Shown here: positions 45,952-54,641 of the stretch, piece by piece
Numbering within the stretch: the first letter of the stretch is position 1
How the letters are laid out: each line of letters starts with the position of its first letter
NCBI RefSeq assembly: GCF_003254505.1
Contig: NZ_QFYP01000001.1
Location: 2,154,001-2,218,000, forward strand
DNA: 64,000 bases
Origin: Phenylobacterium hankyongense
GTDB lineage: Bacteria; Pseudomonadota; Alphaproteobacteria; Caulobacterales; Caulobacteraceae
Direction: 5' to 3'
Notes under the pieces: model-generated
Told to the model about the DNA's origin: nothing
The model's database searches: none
Seen by the model: the letters and a program-made list of their open reading frames with translations, nothing else
Program-made: the position numbers and the translations under genes

Positions 45952-46002
45952 AAGTATCTATTGACACTAGTTTGGCCCGCCAGATAGTCTCAATTGAAAC
46001 TA
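45952..46002 (+). promoter_or_regulatory. Promoter with two MarR-type operators
   Basis: Two 18-bp near-palindromes, AAGTATCTATTGACACTA (45952-45969) and TAGTCTCAATTGAAACTA (45985-46002), are 33 bp apart, three helical turns. The second is nearly perfect and of the TAGTNTCAA-TTGANACTA form used by several MarR-family catabolic repressors. A consensus -35, TTGACA (45961-45966), lies in the first and a -10-like GATAGT (45983-45988) abuts the second, so binding would block the promoter of the FAH/maiA pair. No MarR gene is in the window. Confidence 0.6.
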
Positions 46003-46061
46003 GATAGGCGCATCAACCGTGCGGGCTGGCCAAGGCCGAGCCGCCGGGAGTGGGACGGACA

Positions 46062-47090
46062 ATGAAGCTGGCTTCGCTGAAATCGGGTCGCGATGGCCGC
46101 CTGGTGGTGGTTTCCGACGACCTTCGACTTTGCGCCGACGCCTCGGCGATCGCCCCGACCCTGCAGGCCGCACTGGACGACTGGTCGGCCGTCGAGCCCT
46201 GGCTGCGGGAAATGTCCGCCAAGGTCGAGACTGGATATGCCGCCGTCCAGCCGTTCCAGGAGGCGGATACGGTGAGCCCCCTGCCGCGGGCGTTCCAGTG
46301 GGCGGACGGCTCGGCCTATGTGAACCATGTGGAGCTGGTGCGGCGCGCGCGCGGGGCGACCATGCCGGACAGCTTCTGGACCGATCCGCTGATGTACCAG
46401 GGGGCCTCCGACGGCTTTCTCGCGCCGCATGAGCCGATCCCGCTGGCGGACGAGGCCTGGGGGGCGGACTTCGAAGCCGAGATCGCGGTGATCGTCGATG
46501 AGGTGCCGCTGGGCGCCAGCCGCGAGGAGGCGCTGGCCGCCATCCGTCTGGTGACCCTGGTCAACGACGTCTCGCTGAGGGGGCTGATCCCCGCCGAACT
46601 GGGCAAGGGCTTCGGCTTCCTGCAGTCGAAGCCCGCCAGCGCCTTCGCGCCGGTGGCGGTGACGCCGGATGCGCTCGGCGCGGCCTGGAAAGACGGCAAG
46701 CTGCACGGCGCCCTGCGGGTGACGCTGAACGGGCGGCCCTTCGGCCAGGCGGACGCCGGAGTCGATATGACCTTCGACTTCGGGACGCTGATCGCCCACG
46801 TCGCCAAGACCCGGAGCCTGTGCGCCGGCAGCATCATCGGCTCGGGCACCGTCTCCAACCGGGACGCCGACGGCGGCCCCGGCCGCCCGGTGGCGGAAGG
46901 CGGCCTGGGCTACTCCTGCATCGCCGAAGTGCGGATGGTCGAGACCATCCTTCGCGGAGGACCGGAGACGCCCTTCCTGCAGGTCGGCGATCGGGTGGGG
47001 ATCGAGATGCGCGACGCAGACGGCAAGTCGATCTTTGGCGCCATCCAGCAGACCGTGGTCGGAGAGCGCCATGCGGCTGCGGCTGCATAG
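46062..47090 (+). CDS. Fumarylacetoacetate hydrolase-family protein
   Basis: FAH-superfamily C-C hydrolase of 342 aa. It is of the longer bacterial type found beside maleylacetoacetate isomerase in homogentisate operons. Metal and active-site region: GADFEAEIAVIVDEVPLGAS, LVNDVSLRGLIPAELGKGFG, QSKPASAFAPVAVTPD, and IIGSGTVSNRDADGG. ATG 46062 follows GGACGGACA; GTG 46050 is less likely. It overlaps the next gene by 20 bp and has the MarR-type operators just upstream. Expected reaction: fumarylacetoacetate to fumarate plus acetoacetate, or the pyruvate analogue. Confidence 0.87.
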   Translation: MKLASLKSGRDGRLVVVSDDLRLCADASAIAPTLQAALDDWSAVEPWLREMSAKVETGYAAVQPFQEADTVSPLPRAFQWADGSAYVNHVELVRRARGATMPDSFWTDPLMYQGASDGFLAPHEPIPLADEAWGADFEAEIAVIVDEVPLGASREEALAAIRLVTLVNDVSLRGLIPAELGKGFGFLQSKPASAFAPVAVTPDALGAAWKDGKLHGALRVTLNGRPFGQADAGVDMTFDFGTLIAHVAKTRSLCAGSIIGSGTVSNRDADGGPGRPVAEGGLGYSCIAEVRMVETILRGGPETPFLQVGDRVGIEMRDADGKSIFGAIQQTVVGERHAAAAA

Positions 47091-47715
47091 CTACTGGCGA
47101 TCGACCGCGTCCTATCGCGTCCGGATCGCGCTGAACCTGAAGGGTGTGGACTACGACACCCGGACGGTGGATCTGCGCACCGGGGCGCAGCGCGACCCGG
47201 CCTTCCTTGAGTTCAACCCCGAAGGGCTGGTGCCGGTGCTCGAGGCTGACGGCCGGACGCTCACCCAGAGCCTGGCGATCCTCGAATGGCTCGACGAGGA
47301 GGCGCCGCAACCGCCACTGCTGCCGCGTGATCCTTTCGCCCGCGCCCAGGTCCGGGCGGTGGCGGACATCATCTGCTGCGACATCCACCCGCTGAACAAC
47401 CTGCGCGTCCAGACCTGGCTGCGCGACGTCAACGGCGCGCCGGAGGGCCAGCTCACGGCCTGGACCCATGAGTGGATCGGGCGCGGATTCGCCGCCGTCG
47501 AGCCGCGGCTGGAAGCGGGCGACTGGTGCTTCGCGGACGCGCCTGGTCTTGCCGACTGCTGCCTCGTGCCGCAGATCTATTCAGCGGTCCGTTTCGGCGT
47601 CGACCTCAGCCCGTTCCCGAAGATCCGGCGCGTCGCGGACGCCGCCGCCGGGCATCCGGCCTTCATCGCCGCCCACCCCGACCGTCAGCCCGACGCGGAC
47701 CGACCCGCGCCGTAA
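47071..47715 (+). CDS. maiA: Maleylacetoacetate isomerase (zeta-class GST)
   Basis: Glutathione-dependent cis-trans isomerase of 214 aa. The N-terminal thioredoxin fold carries the zeta-class motif SYWRSTASYRVRIALNLKG and FNPEGLVPVLE; the C-terminal helical domain has VADIICCDIHPLNNLRVQ and PGLADCCLVPQIYSA. ATG 47071 lies within the FAH gene (20-bp overlap), so the two are coupled. Maleylpyruvate isomerase in gentisate breakdown is a close alternative. The ring-cleaving dioxygenase expected upstream in either pathway is not in this window. A bulged hairpin (GCATTCAGC/GCTGAAATGC) follows the stop at 47721-47740. Confidence 0.87.
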   Translation: MRLRLHSYWRSTASYRVRIALNLKGVDYDTRTVDLRTGAQRDPAFLEFNPEGLVPVLEADGRTLTQSLAILEWLDEEAPQPPLLPRDPFARAQVRAVADIICCDIHPLNNLRVQTWLRDVNGAPEGQLTAWTHEWIGRGFAAVEPRLEAGDWCFADAPGLADCCLVPQIYSAVRFGVDLSPFPKIRRVADAAAGHPAFIAAHPDRQPDADRPAP

Positions 47716-48122
47716 GCGACGCATTCAGCGGCTGAAATGCGCCTGGCATGGGCCGCTGTCCGAGCCCGCTGGCGGGGGCTGAGTCGCCGGCCGCGACCCT
47801 CGCGGCCCAGACGTGAGCCGGCGCGCGATGGGACCGCGGACGCCGCGCGACGCGTTGCGCTCGGAAGATCGAATTCGTCACAATTCAAAGCTACCACTGC
47901 AACGTGCAAGTTCACGGTGGCGTGAATATAAGTATTGTCTGCATAATTCGGATTTATATGGAAACACTTTGATATAAACCGGCATAATCATAAATATATT
48001 TCCTCTGAAGTAGTGTGACGATATTGAGGCATGGCTTGATGCAGTTCGACCGGTTCGGACGCATCCAAGGGGCCGCCTCCGCGCCGCCCCATAAAAAAAC
48101 ACGTGACCCAAAGGGGGAGGCG
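47716..48122 (+). promoter_or_regulatory. AT-rich leader region of TonB receptor with shared motif
   Basis: This is a 407-bp gap without a supported gene. From about 47880 to 48015 it turns sharply AT-rich compared with its surroundings. It holds ATTCGGATTTATA (47946-47958) and AAATATATT (47992-48000), both recurring near other promoters of this locus. The receptor promoter is presumably here. A long 5' leader is implied, but I cannot name a riboswitch class. Confidence 0.5.
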
Positions 48123-51002
48123 ATGATCACCAAATTGATGACCGCACTGTGCGGCGGCGTAAGCGTTCTGGCCCTGGCGTCGCCGGCGCTGGCGCAGCAG
48201 GTCAACGCGGCGGCCGACGCCCCCGTGAGCGCCAGCGCGGCGCCTGCGGAGCTCGAAGCGGTGGTGGTCACCGGCTCGCGCATCCGCAACGGCTTCGCGG
48301 CTCCGACCCCGGTCACCGTGGCCACGGTCGACCAGCTGCTGCAGACCACCCCGTCGAACATTCCCGAGGCCCTGAACAAGCTGCCGCAGTTCGCCGGCTC
48401 GACCACCAGCGTGGGCTCCGGCAACGGCGCCGGCAGCGGCGCGTCGAACATCTTCAGCGGCAACTTCCTGAACCTGCGCTCGTTCGGCGCCATCCGCACC
48501 CTGATCCTGATGGACGGGCGCCGCGTGCCGGCGACGACGCTCAACGGCCAGGTCGACACCAACACGCTGCCGCAGATGCTGGTGCAGCGCGTCGACGTCG
48601 TCACCGGCGGCGCCTCGGCCGTCTACGGCTCGGACGCCGTGACCGGCGTGGTGAACTTCGTACTCGACACCCACTTCACCGGCCTGAAGGCGCAGGCCCA
48701 GACCGGCGTCTCGGACCGCCAGGACGGGGGGTCTCTGAAACTTGGCGTCGCCGGCGGCGCGGACGTCTTCGACCGCGGACACGTGATCTGGAGCGCCGAG
48801 CACTACCAGAACGCCGGCATCAAATCGCACGAGGATCGCAGCTACGGCACGCAGGTCCCTGTCTACACCGGGGGCGGCACCGCCGCGAACCCGTACGTGC
48901 TGACCTATGACGCCCGCCTGTCCGGCGCATCCTATGGCGGCCTGGCGACCAGCGGCCCGTTCGCCGGCCAGCAGTTCCTCTCCGACGGGACGCTCGCGCC
49001 CTTCAACAAGGGCGTGGCCACCAAGACCAACGGCATCGCGGTCGGCGGCGACGGCGCCTACTACACCGGCCTGAACCTGGTTCCGAACCTGCGGACCGAC
49101 CAGGGATTTGGCCGCTTCGAGTACGACTTCAGCGACACCACCAAGGGGTATATCCAGGTCAGCGGGACGGAATCGCGCACCTCCAACCTGCGCAACTCGA
49201 ACGCGCCGCCGAACTCGCTGACGATCTACAGCGGCAATGCGTTCCTGACGCCTTCGGAGCAGGCGACGCTGACCGGCGCCCGGGCGGCCAGCTTCAACAT
49301 GAGCCGCCTCAATCGCGACCTGGCGCTCGACGCGACCGTGGACCAGACCACCACGGCGATCAACGTCACCACCGGCCTGACGGGCACCCTTCGCGACAAG
49401 TACATCTGGGACGTCTACTACACGCACGGCGAAGCCCGCGTCCGGTCGGACCTTCAGAACAACATCAACTATCCGCGGCTCTACGCCGCCCTCGACGCCG
49501 TGAAGGATTCCAGCGGCGCCACCGTCTGCCGCGTCACCATCACCAACCCGGGCCTCTATCCCGGGTGCGTGCCGATCGACCTGTTCGGGAACAACAGCGC
49601 GAGCGCGGCGGCCAAGGCGTACATCTACGGCGAGACGCAGTGGCAGGCGGTCAACAAGGTCGACGATTTCAGCGCCACCATCTCAGGCGAGGTCTTCCGC
49701 AACTGGGCGGGACCCGTGTCGGCGGCCCTGAACTATGAGTACCGCTCGCAGAGCCTGGTGGAGACCACCAACGCCGCCCCAGTGGTCGCGGGGGACCCTT
49801 CGCTTACGTCGAGCTTCACTGGCATCCGCATGGGCGCCGTGCCCACCTCGATCTGGGCCTACGCGACCCAGGGGCCGATGAGCGGCGGCAACAATGTGTG
49901 GGAAATCGCCGGCGAAACCGTCTTCCCGCTGCTGAACGGCGTGCCGTTCGCCGACAAGCTCGAACTCAACGCCGCGGCCCGCTACACGGAGTACAGCTCC
50001 AGCGGCCCGGCCACGACCTGGAAGGTCGGCCTGAACTACCAGCCGTTCCACGACCTGCGCTTCCGGCTGACCGAGTCGCGCGACATCCGCGCGCCGACGC
50101 TGGCCGACCTCTATTCCGGCCGGACCATCGCGTTCCTGAACGTCAACGATCCCCACACCGGCGTTAACGGGGTGGTCGCCGTCCAGGGCGGCGGCAATCC
50201 CAACCTGGTTCCGGAAGTCGCGCGCACCTCGACGGCGGGCGTGGTCTACACGCCGGCCTTTATCCCGCGGTTCTCGATCTCGCTGGACTACTACAATATC
50301 GAGATCCGTGACGCGATCGGCACGATCAACGGCTCCAACACCGCCATCCTGCAGGAATGCGAAGCGTCCGGCGGCGCCTCGCCGCTGTGCGCGACCGTTG
50401 TCCGGCCCAACCCGTTCAGCGACCACTCGGCGGCCAACTTCCCGACGCTGGTCTACAACTACAGCCAGAACATCGCCCAGACCTACACGCACGGGATCGA
50501 CGCCGAGGCGAGCTACGACTTCGAGCTCTCCTCGATCGCCGCCAGCCTGCCGGGCAAGGTGGACCTGCGGCTGCTCTACGCCTACCAGCCGGTGCTGAAG
50601 AGCCGCTCCTACCCGACCTCGCAGCTGACCAACGCGGCCGGCGTGGCAGGGCTCTCGGCGACCCGCATCACCGGCATGTTCGGCTACACCAACGGGCCGT
50701 TCTCCGTGGATTGGCAGCTGCGCTACCTGAGCAAGCAGAACCGGAGCGGCAACCCGCTGCAGATCTATGCGGATCCGGCGCTGCCGGCGATCTTCTACAG
50801 CGACGTGAACGTGGCCTACCGGTTCATCGTGGCCGGGCACGACACCCACGCCTTCTTCACGGTCACCAACCTGTTCGACCAGGCGCCGCGGATTTCGCCC
50901 TCCACCACCTTCGCCGGCATCCCGGGCTTCGGCACGCCGAGCGTGGTCGGCGACGACGTCATGGGCCGTTACTTCACGGTCGGGGTGCGGCTCCGGTACT
51001 GA
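48123..51002 (+). CDS. TonB-dependent receptor (large, Caulobacter-type)
   Basis: Outer-membrane active-transport receptor of 959 aa. Signal peptide TALCGGVSVLALASPALAQQ; TonB-box region ELEAVVVTGSRIRNGF; plug with RSFGAIRTLILMDGRRVP and VVTGGASAVYGSDAVTGVVN; and a 22-strand barrel ending in FTVGVRLRY. ATG 48123 has AGGGGGAGG directly upstream and opens the signal peptide; the longer frame from 48015 lacks both. This class in Caulobacterales and sphingomonads imports plant-derived or aromatic compounds more often than siderophores; the ligand here is unknown. Confidence 0.92.
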   Translation: MITKLMTALCGGVSVLALASPALAQQVNAAADAPVSASAAPAELEAVVVTGSRIRNGFAAPTPVTVATVDQLLQTTPSNIPEALNKLPQFAGSTTSVGSGNGAGSGASNIFSGNFLNLRSFGAIRTLILMDGRRVPATTLNGQVDTNTLPQMLVQRVDVVTGGASAVYGSDAVTGVVNFVLDTHFTGLKAQAQTGVSDRQDGGSLKLGVAGGADVFDRGHVIWSAEHYQNAGIKSHEDRSYGTQVPVYTGGGTAANPYVLTYDARLSGASYGGLATSGPFAGQQFLSDGTLAPFNKGVATKTNGIAVGGDGAYYTGLNLVPNLRTDQGFGRFEYDFSDTTKGYIQVSGTESRTSNLRNSNAPPNSLTIYSGNAFLTPSEQATLTGARAASFNMSRLNRDLALDATVDQTTTAINVTTGLTGTLRDKYIWDVYYTHGEARVRSDLQNNINYPRLYAALDAVKDSSGATVCRVTITNPGLYPGCVPIDLFGNNSASAAAKAYIYGETQWQAVNKVDDFSATISGEVFRNWAGPVSAALNYEYRSQSLVETTNAAPVVAGDPSLTSSFTGIRMGAVPTSIWAYATQGPMSGGNNVWEIAGETVFPLLNGVPFADKLELNAAARYTEYSSSGPATTWKVGLNYQPFHDLRFRLTESRDIRAPTLADLYSGRTIAFLNVNDPHTGVNGVVAVQGGGNPNLVPEVARTSTAGVVYTPAFIPRFSISLDYYNIEIRDAIGTINGSNTAILQECEASGGASPLCATVVRPNPFSDHSAANFPTLVYNYSQNIAQTYTHGIDAEASYDFELSSIAASLPGKVDLRLLYAYQPVLKSRSYPTSQLTNAAGVAGLSATRITGMFGYTNGPFSVDWQLRYLSKQNRSGNPLQIYADPALPAIFYSDVNVAYRFIVAGHDTHAFFTVTNLFDQAPRISPSTTFAGIPGFGTPSVVGDDVMGRYFTVGVRLRY

Positions 51003-51010
51003 TCCCTCAG

Positions 51011-51043
51011 CGCCCTGCCGCCGGACGCCCCGGCGGCAGGGCG
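51011..51043. terminator. GC-rich hairpin after TonB receptor
   Basis: CGCCCTGCCGCCGG and CCGGCGGCAGGGCG form a perfect 14-bp stem with a 5-base loop, 9 bp after the receptor stop. No T-run follows, so on its own it is not a classical intrinsic terminator; it precedes a second hairpin that has one. Confidence 0.55.
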
Positions 51044-51060
51044 ATCGGGCCGAACGAAAC

Positions 51061-51097
51061 GAAGCGCCGGGGCGAGCGATCGCCCCGGCGCTTCTTT
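51061..51097. terminator. Intrinsic terminator, probably bidirectional
   Basis: GAAGCGCCGGGGCGA and TCGCCCCGGCGCTTC form a perfect 15-bp stem with a GCGA tetraloop, followed on the + strand by TTTC. Placed between the convergent TonB receptor and FAH genes, it can end transcription from both sides. Confidence 0.75.
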
Positions 51098-51144
51098 CAT
51101 GTTGGAGCGGTGGCCAGTCCGACCGGCCGGAGCCGGCGCCGGCG

Positions 51145-52011
51145 CTAGCGGGGCTCGGGGACCACCTCGTTCTCGAGCTGGCCCAGGCCCTCCACCTCGA
51201 CCCGGACCACCTGGCCTTCGGTCAGGTAGCGCGGCGGACTGAAGCCCTGGCCGACGCCGGACGGCGTTCCGGTGGTCAGGATGTCGCCCGGCTCGAGGGT
51301 GAAGACCGTGGTCAGCTCCTCGATCATGTCGCCGAAGCTGTAGATCAGGTCGCTGGTGTTCCCGTCCTGGCGCAACTCGCCGTCCACCCAGGTCCGGATG
51401 CGCAGGTCGGCCGGATCCGGGACCTCGTCGGCCGTGGTCAGCCAGGGGCCGGTGGGGCCGTGGGTGTCGAAGGACTTGCCCAGCGTGCCGGTCGGCGACC
51501 GCCGCTGCCAGTCGCGGACGCTGACGTCGTTGCAGACCATGTAGCCGGCGATGATCGCGGCGGCGTCGCGGCTGCGGACGTGGCGCGCGCGCTTGCCGAT
51601 GACGATGGCGACCTCGCCTTCGTAGTCGAGCTCCCGGGATACGCCGGGCATGTGGATGGGCTCATAGGGCCCGTTCAGCGAGGTCACCTGCTTGTTGAAC
51701 CACAGCTGGTGATCCGGGATCGGGCCGCCCTTGGCGCGGATCTCCTCGATGTGGGATCGGAAGCACAGGCCCAGGCCCAGGAACTTGCGCGGCCGCGTGA
51801 TCGGCGGCCCGAGCCGGACGCTGGACAAAGGCAGCCGCCGGGCCGAGCCGGCGGCGCGCCGAGCCGCTTCCAGCCCCTCGGGGCCGGCGGCGAGCAGCGG
51901 GATCCAGTCGTCCGGGAACCGGTCGTCGCCGGTGGCGAGGTCGACGATCTCCTCGCCCTCCACCAGGCCGAGCCTGGTGGCGGCGCCGTCATGGAAGGTG
52001 GCGAGTTTCAA
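51145..52011 (-). CDS. Fumarylacetoacetate hydrolase-family protein (second)
   Basis: FAH-superfamily enzyme of 288 aa in the shorter YcgM/HpcE-like class. N-terminal region MKLATFHDGAATRLGLVEGE; catalytic fold motifs FLGLGLCFRSHIEE, ELDYEGEVAIVIGKRARHV, MVCNDVSVRDWQRRSPT, and DILTTGTPSGVGQGFSPPRY. Such proteins hydrolyse or decarboxylate acylpyruvates and oxo-diacids. It is the last gene of a minus-strand operon running from the SnoaL-like gene through GlcG. The gap to glcG is 62 bp. Confidence 0.87.
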   Translation of the reverse strand: MKLATFHDGAATRLGLVEGEEIVDLATGDDRFPDDWIPLLAAGPEGLEAARRAAGSARRLPLSSVRLGPPITRPRKFLGLGLCFRSHIEEIRAKGGPIPDHQLWFNKQVTSLNGPYEPIHMPGVSRELDYEGEVAIVIGKRARHVRSRDAAAIIAGYMVCNDVSVRDWQRRSPTGTLGKSFDTHGPTGPWLTTADEVPDPADLRIRTWVDGELRQDGNTSDLIYSFGDMIEELTTVFTLEPGDILTTGTPSGVGQGFSPPRYLTEGQVVRVEVEGLGQLENEVVPEPR

Positions 52012-52073
52012 GGTCGGCCCTGTAGCTTGCGGTGGGGGACTTGCGGTTGACGAGCGGTCCGGCTGGCCGGTTG

Positions 52074-52514
52074 TCAGTGGGGCTGGCCGGGATCGGCGAT
52101 CAGTCCGGCCTGCTCGATGCCGTACACGGCGCAGGCCTCGTCGTTGTCGGGCAGGTCGCCGCTGATGCCGACCGCGCCGACCACGTCGCCCTCGGCGTTC
52201 TTGATCAGCACGCCGCCCGGCACCGGGATCACCCGCCCGTCGGAGGCGCTGGCCAGCGCGGTGAAGAAGGCCGGGGCCATTTCGGCCCGTTGCGCCAGGG
52301 CGCGTCCGCCGAGACCCATCCCCAGGGCGCCCCAGGCCTTACCCTGGGCGATCGCCGGCCGCAGGATGCCGGTGCGGTCCTGCCGCTTGAAGGCGACCAG
52401 GTGGCCGCCGGCGTCGAGCACTGCGACGGTCAGGGGCTTCATCCCCTGGCTGGCGGCATGCTCGAGGGCCGCGTCGACGATCCGCGACGCCTTCTCCAAG
52501 TTCAAGCTGGTCAT
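52074..52514 (-). CDS. GlcG/HbpS family heme-binding-like protein
   Basis: Small protein of 146 aa in the GlcG/HbpS (DUF336) family. Motifs: PLTVAVLDAGGHLVAFKRQD, AIAQGKAWGALGMG, VPGGVLIKNAEGDVVGAVGI, and the terminal SGDLPDNDEACAVYGIEQAG. Members often sit in catabolic operons; some bind heme or cobalamin, most are uncharacterised. No signal peptide, so cytoplasmic. It overlaps the upstream SnoaL-like gene by 4 bp (ATGA). Confidence 0.86.
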   Translation of the reverse strand: MTSLNLEKASRIVDAALEHAASQGMKPLTVAVLDAGGHLVAFKRQDRTGILRPAIAQGKAWGALGMGLGGRALAQRAEMAPAFFTALASASDGRVIPVPGGVLIKNAEGDVVGAVGISGDLPDNDEACAVYGIEQAGLIADPGQPH

Positions 52515-53017
52515 GGTTTGGGTCCCTGGGTTGAGGCTGCCGCGGCGCCCAAGGGCAGGCTCACCGCAAATATCCGCTCGTAGAGGTGCTCGGCGAACCG
52601 CCAGCGGCCGTCGGGACCGGCGACGCAGCGGCCCTCGACATTGCCGACCCGCATCTGCAGGTCGGTCTCGGACACCTCGGGTTCGAAGGCGTAGTTGGTC
52701 AGCACGGCCTTGATCCGGGCCTCGGTGTCGCTCACCGGCCTGACCTCGACATTGGCCCACAGGTGGCGGGTCGTGCGCCGCGGGTCCGACAGGCGCCCGC
52801 GATAAAAGGCTTCGATGGCGGCGCGGCCGCGGTGCTCGGCCTTTCCCGGGCGGAACAGCGCCGCCTCGGTGAAGAGCTCGGCCACGGCCTCGGGCCGGCG
52901 CTGGTCGACGGCGTCACTGAACCGGAACAGCACCAGGGCCGCGGCGGCCGGGCCGCCCACGGGCTCGCCGGCGGCGTCGGTGACGACGATCGTGGTGTCC
53001 GGCGTGTTGTTCGGCAT
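52511..53017 (-). CDS. SnoaL-like (NTF2 fold) polyketide-cyclase/nuclear transport factor-like protein
   Basis: Product of 168 aa with an NTF2-like cone fold (FRFSDAVDQRRPEAVAELFT, then FRPGKAEHRGRAAIEAFYRG). Enzymatic members are isomerases or hydratases; others bind ligands. ATG 53017 follows AGGAGGAGG. The frame extends to 53074 but without support. It is the first gene of the operon with glcG and the second FAH, and its upstream DNA holds a copy of the shared ATTC(G/C)GAT element. Confidence 0.8.
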   Translation of the reverse strand: MPNNTPDTTIVVTDAAGEPVGGPAAAALVLFRFSDAVDQRRPEAVAELFTEAALFRPGKAEHRGRAAIEAFYRGRLSDPRRTTRHLWANVEVRPVSDTEARIKAVLTNYAFEPEVSETDLQMRVGNVEGRCVAGPDGRWRFAEHLYERIFAVSLPLGAAAASTQGPKP

Positions 53018-53135
53018 GATCGCCTCCTCCTGGGTGGCGCCTTCAGCGCACCTGGGCGAGGTCTCGGACTTCATGCCGCAGCTGTCAAGACGTGGGTGAA
53101 TAAAGGCGAGTTAAGTCCGGAGTATTTCAGTATAA

Positions 53136-53143
53136 ATCGGAAT
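53136..53143 (-). promoter_or_regulatory. Shared promoter element, copy upstream of the SnoaL-like operon
   Basis: On the minus strand this reads ATTCCGATTTATACTGA (from 53143 down). It matches ATTCGGATTTATATGGA ahead of the TonB receptor at 14 of 17 positions. It lies 119 bp upstream of the SnoaL-like start, in an AT-rich part of the 184-bp gap. Possible regulator site shared by the cluster. Confidence 0.45.
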
Positions 53144-53201
53144 ATGTCTCTATGTATCGAGCGATCTTTTCCGGCGTATACTTGCGGAGCCGCCGCGCGG
53201 T

Positions 53202-54641
53202 TCAGCCCTGCGGGACTTTCCCGGCCGCCCGGCCTCGCCGGGGCTGGCGGTCGCGAAAGGGGAGGGGCGGCTTGCCGGGAGCGGACGCCGGTGGCGCGGG
53301 TCGGAGGTTCTCCGCCACGCCGCGGCGGAGGATCAGGCTGGCCTCCAGGCCGCCCTGCGGATGGTTGCGCAGCACCAGCTCGGCCTCGTTCTTGTCCGCC
53401 AGGGTCTTGGCGATGGTCAGTCCGAGGCCCACCCCGTCGATCCCCTTGGCCCCGAAGGGGTCCAGGCGCACGAAGGGCTTCAGCACCAGGTCGACCTTGT
53501 CGGGTGGGATGCCCGGCCCGTGGTCGCGGATGCGGATGTGGACCTCGCGGCCGATCCAGTCGGCGGTGACGTCCGCGGAGCCGCCGTACTTCAGCGCATT
53601 GTCCAGCAGGTTGCCCAGGCATCGCTGCAACGCCCGCGGCCGGGCCTCGACGTCGCACCCGCTGCGCCGGGCGAAGGTCACCGCCTTGCCGGCGTCGGTG
53701 GCGTCGTCGACCAGGATGTCGAGGAGGTGGTCGAGCGCGAGCGGCGCGAACGGCTCGTTCGTCTGGTTGCTTCGGGAGTAGTCGAGGCCTTCGCGGATCA
53801 GCGCCTGCATGGCGCCCAGGTCGTCGATCAGCCGGCTGCGCAGCGCCGGGTCCTGGACCTTCTCCAGCCGCAGCCGCAGCCGGGTCATCGGGGTCTGCAG
53901 GTCGTGGGTGATCGAGGCCAGCATGTGGGTCCGCTCGGTGACGTGGTCCCTCAGCCGCGCCTGCATGGCGTTGAACGCCTGGGCCGCCTCGCGCACCTCA
54001 TAGGGTCCGCGTTCCGGCAGCGGCAGGGTGTCGAGATCACCGCCCAGGGCCTGGGCGGCGCGCGACAGGTTCTTCAGCGGCGCGGCGGCCATGCGGGCGG
54101 CGAAGAAGGCGAGGCCGGCGACGGCGATCGCCGAAATCAGCACGAACAGCGGATCGAGTTCCGGCAGGTCGGCCGTCGACCCATGCGGGCCGCGGACCTG
54201 CAGCTTCACAAGTTCTCCGTCAGTCAGGCGCGCGGTGACCACCCAGCAGTTGAACTGGTCGGAGAAGGCGCTGACCGGCGAGGGCCCGAAGCACGACCAG
54301 GACAGCGCCCGGTCGGCCTGGGCGACGCTCTTGGTCCGCAGGCTGAGCGCCCGGGCGAGTTCCGGATCGGCCTGGGTGATCCGCTCCGCGCCGCTGGACC
54401 GCCGGATGCCCGGCACGCCTTCGGTCAGCAGCTGCGTGCGCAGCGGCTCCGGCGCGCGGCCGGCGACGGAGAGGAAGTCGTCCAGGCGGTCCACCAGCCG
54501 CCCCAGCCGGATGCGATGCAGGTCCGAGATCCGCCGCGTGTCGGCCATGCCCAGCGCCAGGCTGGCCGAGCCGATGACCCCAATCAGCAGGAAGACGAAC
54601 AGCCGCCCCGCCATCGATTGGAAGTATTGGCGGAAGTTCAT
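53202..54641 (-). CDS. Sensor histidine kinase
   Basis: Inner-membrane kinase of 479 aa. One helix near the N-terminus (RLFVFLLIGVIGSASLALGM), a periplasmic sensor segment of about 130 residues containing two Cys, and a second helix (PLFVLISAIAVAGLAFFAAR). HAMP, HisKA (MLASITHDLQTPMTRLRLRL) and HATPase_c (LGNLLDNALKYG, RDHGPGIPPDKV, GVGLGLTIAKTLADK) follow. An unusually basic, Pro-rich tail ends the protein. It is coupled to the response regulator by a 4-bp overlap. Signal unknown; it may control the surrounding catabolic genes. Confidence 0.92.
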   Translation of the reverse strand: MNFRQYFQSMAGRLFVFLLIGVIGSASLALGMADTRRISDLHRIRLGRLVDRLDDFLSVAGRAPEPLRTQLLTEGVPGIRRSSGAERITQADPELARALSLRTKSVAQADRALSWSCFGPSPVSAFSDQFNCWVVTARLTDGELVKLQVRGPHGSTADLPELDPLFVLISAIAVAGLAFFAARMAAAPLKNLSRAAQALGGDLDTLPLPERGPYEVREAAQAFNAMQARLRDHVTERTHMLASITHDLQTPMTRLRLRLEKVQDPALRSRLIDDLGAMQALIREGLDYSRSNQTNEPFAPLALDHLLDILVDDATDAGKAVTFARRSGCDVEARPRALQRCLGNLLDNALKYGGSADVTADWIGREVHIRIRDHGPGIPPDKVDLVLKPFVRLDPFGAKGIDGVGLGLTIAKTLADKNEAELVLRNHPQGGLEASLILRRGVAENLRPAPPASAPGKPPLPFRDRQPRRGRAAGKVPQG

